Positions 57,833 through 64,000 of a stretch of 64,000 nucleotides of DNA are shown piece by piece. The stretch covers positions 3,895,461 through 3,959,460 of the forward strand of contig JAJEKV010000086.1 of the NCBI GenBank assembly GCA_021234155.1. Direction: 5' to 3'. The notes beneath the pieces were generated by a model. The model searched no databases and had not been told where the DNA came from. It worked only from the letters and a program-made list of their open reading frames with translations. Made by a program: the position numbers and the translations under genes. Position 1 is the stretch's first letter, and the number at the start of each line of letters is the position of its first letter. This DNA is from Isoetes taiwanensis. Taxonomy: Eukaryota > Streptophyta > Lycopodiopsida > Isoetales > Isoetaceae.

Positions 57833-59460
57833 GGTTACATAACCTATTCTATTTCTATGGAATAAAGCATCAATTTGTGTATCAATAGAGCGCCCATACA
57901 CCCTATTTACACACTTTACCTAACTGAAAGTAACCCAAACGATGATTTTCTTGATGTCACAATCCTTACTTGATTGCATCAACTCATCAAGTAATCATTC
58001 TAGGCTTAGACCAAAGTCTGGCCCAGTTCTCACAATAGTGCACCTAGTGCAACACACAATAGAACCTTCCAAACTCGACTTCCAGAGTCGATTGATTCTT
58101 TTGAAGAAAAAAGAAGGAACTATAGACAAATCAAAGGTCTATCTTGTCCGATCCCCACATAAAGCAAAGTCCTTTGAGGTCAGACTCAAGAATGTTCACA
58201 AAACCTTTGGGGTAATAACTAAAATGCTTACACATTCTTAAGTAGCTCCAATGGACTTTTATGCTCAATTGATGGACCCATCCATCTCTTAACATCCCCG
58301 ATGTTAAGCTAGGAATATCGAGTATCAATATGGCTGGCGTCAATTGCACATACATAATATCAATATGGCTGGCGTCAATTGCACATACATATATCCATAA
58401 AGGGACACTGCAGTCATTACCAAGTATAGTTACTTGACCTACTATCATGGTAGATACCACATGTTTGGACTTCCGCTCAACTCCCGGGGTCCTAATGGAA
58501 GCTCTGCTTCCAAAGCACAGTTTTTACCCTGCTAAGTCCTAATACGTACTAGACCCAAAACTCCCACAGAATTAGAGCCCTAGTACCACGTGGACCAGTA
58601 TGAAGTCCACCTCAACAATTCCCAATTATTGTGAACTTTTAGCACGGACCCTAGGCGATGCTCTATTGACTCTTCGAGTCAATAATAACAGTCGTCACCA
58701 ACTCCCTTCAAGGATTTGGTTAAGCCCTAACATGCAACTGCATGCCGCTGATACTGCAATAACCTAGTAAGCAGAAGCACAATACCCAGTATTGTACAAA
58801 AAATAGCACCCCATTTCCTTTTATTTTGCTAGCTTGGATAGCAAGCCTGGGCAATGGTCCTATGTTATCAACTTACTGAGATAATGGTCACATGCAGACC
58901 CCTTGCAGTACCCCCGTACTGCGATCAAGTACCCCTTCATTTGTTAATTACTAGTCCAACTAATAAAGGGGTATTGGGTCCAAAAATTATCAAGTTAATA
59001 AATTAATATAAGTTTACATAAGAATCCAAACCAATCATCATGGACTAAAATTCACGATGCCATAACCATTTCCTTGAATTAAATTCAAGCAAGCATGATC
59101 CTAGATCATGACAAGACATATAAAAGCAACGAAGCTTTTATATACCTTCCTGGTATTCACTTTTCGGTATTTCGAGACCATGCTCTTCATGGTCCTTATG
59201 ACCACTAGGTCACACTTAAGTTGCTAACACCTCCTTACAAGGCTGCAACTTCATCCTGAATGTTTACTTAATACGGAAAGTGACAATATAGAGTTGCAGT
59301 ATTACCACGGTATGGATGATAATTTCAACATCACTAGGGTATATGTGGTGATCACAATATTGCCATGGTATAAACGGTAATTACAACTCCAACATATATT
59401 CTGTAGCATAACTAACACAGGTAATTGCCATAGAGGATCTCAACGAGAGACTCCAACTTA
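57833..59460 (-). other. Non-coding interior next to a minus-strand LTR
   Basis: If the LTR and primer site at 59461 belong to a minus-strand element, this is its interior. It has no gag or pol motif, so the element would be non-autonomous. It includes the tandem duplication at 58323-58391 (TATCAATATGGCTGGCGTCA). Confidence 0.35.
58323..58391. repeat. 35-bp tandem duplication
   Basis: TATCAATATGGCTGGCGTCA followed by ATTGCACATACATA is present twice, exactly. Confidence 0.9.
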
Positions 59461-60000
59461 GCTCTGATACCAAATTGTTACAGCCTACAAAAAGTAGGAT
59501 CGATTGTGCTACCTAGAACTCCCAGAGTTCCCCTCAACCTTGAGTTCCCAGAACTTCCCATGCACAAACGGTACCGATCCCTAGGATCAATTTGAAGCCC
59601 AGCTTCAGCAAGTTCTATCTCAAGAACCTAATACTGCAATAGCAGTATTGCTCAAGAAGAGCCCAAACGCTCCAACAACAGAAACAACTCCACAAGCCAA
59701 CAGAGTAGAAAGACCCGAATTGATCCCTGATCAATTCGAAATGGGTTCAAACAACAAGATATGGAAGATCAAACAGTATCGATCAGCGAAAAACTCCAAT
59801 TGCTTGGCTCCAAGAAGAAATTGTGATTTGCCAAAACATCTTCAATGCCTTATATAAGGTAACTAGGCCTAAGAATAGAAAGAAAAAGGCTTATGGGCCT
59901 TTATCCTAGCCTAAATTGAGCATGGGATGATTAGATCCGGCTCTATTTATAGGATCCGGCCGACCTGATACAGGCCGCAAACCTCAAAGCTCATTTTTCC
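59461..60000 (-). repeat. LTR end and primer-binding site, minus orientation
   Basis: On the minus strand TGGTATCAGAGC (59472-59461), complementary to the 3' end of initiator Met-tRNA, follows an LTR ending TGTAACA (59482-59476). Upstream lie a TATA-like CCTATAAATAGAGCC (about 59952) and GC-rich leader sequence. The LTR start was not located. Confidence 0.6.
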
Positions 60001-60429
60001 CTTTAAAACAATTAAACCAATTAGGTGGTGCCACATATCACGTCTTAAGCAATAGTTAAATTTAACATTATAATTTAATGTCACCTTAACATACGAAACA
60101 AATGCCATTTAAAAATAACCCATCCGCCACCACTAGGCGGTAACTGACCTCTGGAGCATTTCCAGACCATCCGGTGGCGCTCCCAAGGCTAACTCCCCGC
60201 CCCAAGGCCTGCAAATGGGACTTGCCCTTGAACCGTAATAGGTATGCCTAGTTTGTCCATTCAATAAGATGATAAGGAACTAGACTTCAAATAAGGTATA
60301 TTCGCTCCACCGTTTATAGGTACCACCATTTGCCCATACAATACATGGCCTGCTACTCGATTACCATGGGATTTCCCTCATTTGTGTTTTACGAAACTGA
60401 TAAAAACAAATAAATATAAATGAATAATG

Positions 60430-61205
60430 ATGTTAATCACGGTGGCAGTCTAGTGATTAAGCCTTTGGTTATGGGCAGACCCCTTCCCCGCTCAAAACCC
60501 ACTGGCTACCATCGGATGGTGGTAAAAAAAGTAAAAAACAACAATAACATTATAAACAAAAATAGTAGAAATAATATCCATTGCAATGATGGCCTAGTGG
60601 TAAAACTATTGGTTATCATGGGCGAAGCCCATCCAGGCTCAAAACCCATTGGTTATTGTAACGGACCCATGGGAGACCGCTCAAGTGGATCTTGGTGTCG
60701 TGTTCCCAAGACACCAGTATAAACGGGTAGAAGCAACTACTCATAAATGTCTAGACGGTTTTGCTCAGTTGGTTAAGGGCATATCGGTTAGGAACGTTAC
60801 ATTTGGTATCAGAGCAGGGCTCGAGTTTGAGCCTCCATAGGGGAAAGTATAACTCGGAATATCGTTGGATGGTAGGTCATGACTTGGTCTTGGACACTAG
60901 GGGATGGTGTGGTCTATAGTATTGATGCTCAAGGACAAACATAGTTCTAGTAGGAGGGATTGTCACAAACCATGGGAGACCGCTCGAGTGGATCTTAGTG
61001 TCGAGTTCCCGAGACACCAGCATAAATGGGTAGAAGCGAATACTCATAAACGTCTAGACGATTTTGCCCAATTGGTTAAGGGCATGTCGGTTAGGAACGT
61101 TACATTATCCTCGAGTGGTTCAAAAGTAACAAATGTGGCAGCCTAGTGGTCAAGCCATTGGTCATAGGCACCCCTGCCCCTCCTCCTCCAGGGCTCAAAA
61201 CCGTT
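60430..61205 (+). repeat. Cluster of tRNA-derived (SINE-like) repeats with an internal duplication
   Basis: Heads of the form GTGGC-AGYCTAGTGG ... GGCTCAAAACC (A- and B-box-like) occur at about 60443, 60590 and 61135. A 135-bp block (60668-60802) beginning CATGGGAGACCGCTC is repeated at 60971-61104. After the first block TTGCTCAGTTGGTTAAGG (60761) and GGGCTCGAGTTTGAGCC (60818) give a better tRNA head, which includes TGGTATCAGAGC. The pieces seem to be parts of one SINE family with dimeric structure. Confidence 0.55.
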
Positions 61206-61800
61206 GCAGAGGAAGAAGAAAAACAACCCAGAGAAAGAAGAAATAAAAAAGGATATTTGAAGAGGTTCAAAGACATTATAGTAATGTAAAGTGGAGAATA
61301 TAGTGGAAATTCTATGGTGGTTGAGGTCAGCATCTATGTATCATATGGGCAAGGAACATATGTTCTCGAATTAATACATAGTCTAATCAGATCGTTAGCG
61401 TGCAAGTCGAGATAGATAGAAGGATACTAACATTGGAGCCATAATGCAAGGCTATTTAGTACAAATCCAAATACAGGGAGCTATAAATTTCTTGTATCTA
61501 TAAAAATTATCTCTCCTCATACACGACGAGAGAGTTAAAAAAAAACGGGTGTACGTTGCGTGCATGCGTGCGTGCGTGCGTGTGTTGTTGGGGGGGGAGG
61601 AGGGTTAATGAGAAAAAGAAAAAAGAAAAAAATAGCAGTCACAAAGAGATTTAACAAAAAAAATTTGATAAATCAAGCATTATTGAAGTCTTTTGAATCT
61701 GGCCATTATGGCTGCTATGATCACAATAATTTAATATTACTTAATCCAACCACTATGGCTGCTAATAGTCAAGACAACCTTTGGTGGATAGACGTATTGA
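61206..61800. other. Spacer downstream of the Hog gene
   Basis: A short (GCGT)n stretch lies at 61557-61582, next to A-rich runs. No gene was recognised. The Hog polyadenylation signal would be expected here, but none stands out. Confidence 0.3.
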
Positions 61801-61816
61801 ATAATCATGGAATGAC

Positions 61817-63045
61817 CTAACGTTTGTTGCTGTTAGATATCATAATCGTAGACACAAGACCTGCAGCAGTAGCAGTGGCAAGGGCCATGGCTCCTCCATA
61901 TTTAGTGCCAAAGCTGGCCACATCCAACATTAAATCCACCGAATTATAGATGGGCACATAGATATGCTTGCCAAGGATGTAATACATAGCACGTAGAGGA
62001 GTTAAAATTACTTGATATGCAAGTGGGAGCAACGAGGTTATACCAAATGCATCAAATATATGATCGAGGAACCATTCACTATGAACAGATGCTAGGACAT
62101 CGTTCACCATTATGGTGCCATCCATTGAGAGGGGATTATATAACCCTTGCTTCCACACTCTAGATATGTCTACAAGAACATCATGCTACCAATGTCAGCA
62201 ACAACTCAACAATGTTTTCAAGTTAAGAATTTTACCTGTGACTTCCAAGGATGAGTTTCCCATGCTCCACATAGTATCACCGATCCTAATATCTTGTGCA
62301 CGCTTATATTTAAGACCTTGATGCTCATCTAGTTTTTTATAAAACCATGAGATAGGTAGTATTATAAAAGATCATAGGTTGGAACAAATGGATACCTTCC
62401 AAAATCGGCACAAAATGAAGAGTCGTGAGCTCAAGAGCATAGGGAGTAGAATATACGTCACGGCTTTTAAAGATTCTTAAAAATTCACTAAAGGTATTTG
62501 GATCCTTATGACCAAATGCATAAATGTCACTGTAGACAATCTTTCCATCCTTAGAGAATACAGCTACCTAAATGAAAGATATCAGTAAGAATGTGCCTAT
62601 ATATTGTCATCATTCGTTAAATACCTTATCACCAACTTCAAGATCTCTCATTCACAATTTATCAGTTGCACCAAAGCATCACCTAGATTTTAGACAAGTG
62701 TATTAATAACATCTTAATCAAAATTTGATAAGGAAACATCATTGATATGCTCACCTGGAAAACAAACTTGTTTACTAGGAGGTGGTGGGGGAGGAGAAGG
62801 TGGAGAAATAGTAGAAGATGGAGGAGGTGGGGTTGAGGAATTTGAAGATGGAGGAGGGGGGTAACAGGCGGGGGAGGTGGGGTTGAGGAATTTGAAGAAG
62901 GTGGAGGAGGGGATGGAATGGGTGGGGGAGGTGGAGTTGAGGAATTTGAAGCTGGAGTCTGGAGCAAATGCCTAGAAGATAAATGGCCATGGGCGAACAT
63001 GAAAGAGATGAACAAGGAGAAGCATAATGCTATAGCCTGAGCCAT
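61817..63045 (-). CDS. Hedgehog-type Hint (Hog) protein with signal peptide and proline-rich segment, 5 exons
   Basis: Hint domains of this type cleave their own chain before Cys and can attach a lipid to the released N-terminal part. Exons: 63045-62755, 62682-62625, 62567-62396, 62328-62236, 62157-61817; all borders are GT-AG. Exon 1 encodes a signal peptide (MAQAIALCFSLFISFMFA), a (S)PPPPP-rich, extensin-like stretch and the self-cleavage site VCFPG, with Cys at 62764-62762. Exons 2-3 give MRDLEVGDK, VAVFSKDGKIVYSDIYAF and ELTTLHFV, which supply the expected Asp and Thr-x-x-His. Exon 4 has RAQDIRIGDTMW, and exon 5 has GLYNPLSMDGTIMVNDVLAS and a hydrophobic C-terminus. One base is missing in a C6 run in exon 1 (about 62855) and one, modulo 3, in exon 2 (about 62650). 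With those two shifts the gene is broken as written. They may be assembly errors or real decay. Confidence 0.82.
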
Positions 63046-63085
63046 TACTGAGGACTTGTAGAGTCTATATGTGAGGGGTCCTTTA

Positions 63086-63095
63086 AATAGGATAG
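63086..63095 (-). promoter_or_regulatory. TATA-like element of the Hog gene
   Basis: CTATTTAAAGG on the minus strand lies about 40 bp before the ATG at 63045, a spacing similar to the cystatin genes. It favours the start at 63045 over an in-frame ATG at 63156. Confidence 0.4.
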
Positions 63096-63159
63096 GATTG
63101 GAATATCCCAACAATATTCCATATATAAACATTAATAAAAATGACAATTTATTCAAAAA

Positions 63160-63384
63160 GAGGTATTGACAAAGGATTCAAAATGGCACGATTCTTGACT
63201 TAATACGTGGTGTGCACGTGGGTTTTTCCATAAATTCAAACATCAAATGTACTTATTTATGTTACATGTCATAAACTAATTTGTGGTATTAACAAGTTAG
63301 AACGATAGTAGGCACAACTATTTTTCTTCCTTGTATGAAGACATTATTACAAAGAGAAACATGAACTCACGAAGGCATTATTAC
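63160..63384. other. Upstream region of the Hog gene
   Basis: AT-rich, with ATTACAAAGA words repeated near 63345 and 63383. No other feature is seen. Confidence 0.3.
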
Positions 63385-63540
63385 AAAGAATAGAATAGAA
63401 TAGAATGCAATAGAATAGAATAATTTTTATCGTTCACAGAGACCAATCGACCTATGGGACAAACTAAAAGAGCGCAGTAGACTTATTATTATTCGAGTTA
63501 AAAAACCCTTGTCCTGAAGGGTTTTCGGGGGGACCGTTGT
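63385..63540 (-). mobile_element. LINE 3' end with (ATTCT)n tail
   Basis: On the minus strand it reads AGGGTTTTTTAACTCGAATA, CCCATAGGTCGATTGGTCTC and CGTGAACGATAAAAATT-like sequence, then (ATTCT)n. This is the same order as at 41690-41843. It is truncated near 63535. Confidence 0.75.
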
Positions 63541-63900
63541 TACTACCCCTTGCGTTGCTATTAGTGTTACAACCCCTCGTGGTAATGCTTACGGTTGTTG
63601 GTTTTACTCATGCCCCCCCAATGTTTGGCTTGCTTTGCCCTCTTTGCTCATGCAACCCCTCAGGATGTTGCTACTCCTGCAATGCCTCAGGGTGCTACTG
63701 CGGCCATTGCAACTGCAAATGCTACCACTCCAAATAGGGGAAAGTGCCTACGGATGGTTTTCTAGAATTGTAGGGGCTTTTCATGGTAGAGATGGGATAG
63801 GTTGATGTAATTGCAGTCCTAGACCATAGTGAAAAATTCCATTCTTTCCATTTCAAATATAGGAGGATTTACCACGCAATGTAAATATTTTGACTCACAT
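63541..63900 (+). pseudogene. Possible LINE ORF2 start (endonuclease N-terminus) fragment
   Basis: An Ala/Thr-rich stretch (GATAAIATANATTPNRGKCL) is followed by MVF-stop-NCRGF near 63750. This resembles the WNCRG start of LINE endonucleases with its Trp codon changed to stop. The match is short. Confidence 0.35.
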
Positions 63901-63919
63901 GAGTTATAAACAATGCATT

Positions 63920-64000
63920 CTCCTGAACGTTTGGCCTAGTGATAATACACTAGGCCTAGATATCTCAAGTTCGAGGCTGCCCAGATTCGCAAGGTAAGAT
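63920..64000 (+). mobile_element. tRNA-derived SINE head, cut by the window edge
   Basis: TGGCCTAGTGATAATACACT then CAAGTTCGAGGCTGCCCAGA matches the head of the SINE at 53665-53735 in order and spacing. The body continues beyond the window. Confidence 0.7.

Noticed and set aside
57833-59460. Protein-coding interior of a minus-strand LTR element
   Set aside because: No gag, protease, RT or integrase motif is visible in any minus-strand frame.

Overview
This is eukaryotic nuclear DNA from a land plant, most likely a seed-free one. It shows spliced genes with GT-AG introns, TATA boxes, and plant-type mobile elements: CACTA, hAT, MULE and Tourist elements, a Ty3/gypsy chromovirus, and L1-type and other LINEs. 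A Hedgehog-type Hint (Hog) gene points to a bryophyte, lycophyte or fern, because Hog proteins are known from algae and seed-free plants. Species cannot be fixed from the sequence. Most of the window is nested, decayed repeat DNA. Only four loci look like single-copy or conserved genes.

Layout. 1-3486: right part of a CACTA (En/Spm) transposon with a GACG-rich subterminal repeat zone and a CACTA terminus at 3486. 3694-4006: a MITE. 4395-5780: an unrecognised decayed ORF split by a hAT MITE with a perfect 8-bp target duplication. 7310-13950: a frameshifted Ty3/gypsy chromovirus (gag, protease, RT, RNase H, integrase, chromodomain, polypurine tract, 3' LTR). 14000-18250: unrecognised sequence passing into an array of short palindromes built on CTTCGCAA. 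19690-22426: decayed DUF7869-type transposase-like gene. 23783-26089: a compact candidate transposon holding an intact HUH (Rep-like, single-tyrosine) endonuclease ORF, with a tandem array inside one end and 31-bp direct repeats at both ends. 26170-29500: more tandem repeats and a small MITE. 29850-34968: pieces of non-LTR retrotransposons on both strands and a MULE-derived foldback. 35000-41450: hairpins, duplications and LINE 3' ends.

41457-49440 is a tandem cluster of secreted two-domain cystatin-like genes. It has two intact three-exon genes (43433-44213 and 48522-49319, both minus) and two decayed copies, made by a segmental duplication about 5.1 kb long. MITEs, a LINE fragment and a captured host exon mark insertions on one side or the other of the duplication. 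51100-51840 is a minisatellite. 52421-54278 is a truncated L1-type LINE with a poly(A) tail, interrupted by a tRNA-derived SINE. 56690-57832 is a minus-strand LTR related to the chromovirus LTR at 12716. 59461-60000 is the end of another minus-strand LTR with its primer-binding site. 60430-61205 holds tRNA-derived repeats. 61817-63045 (minus) is a five-exon Hog-type gene: signal peptide, proline-rich segment, then an autoprocessing Hint domain starting at Cys-Phe-Pro-Gly. 63380-64000 holds a LINE 3' end and the head of another SINE.

The two best candidates for something little described are the HUH transposon at 23783-26089, which carries a CRESS-Rep-like single-tyrosine nuclease and no visible helicase, and the Hog gene whose presumed cargo is a secreted proline-rich peptide. 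Many ORFs carry single-base frameshifts, some in homopolymers. Part of the apparent decay, including two shifts in the Hog gene, could be assembly error.
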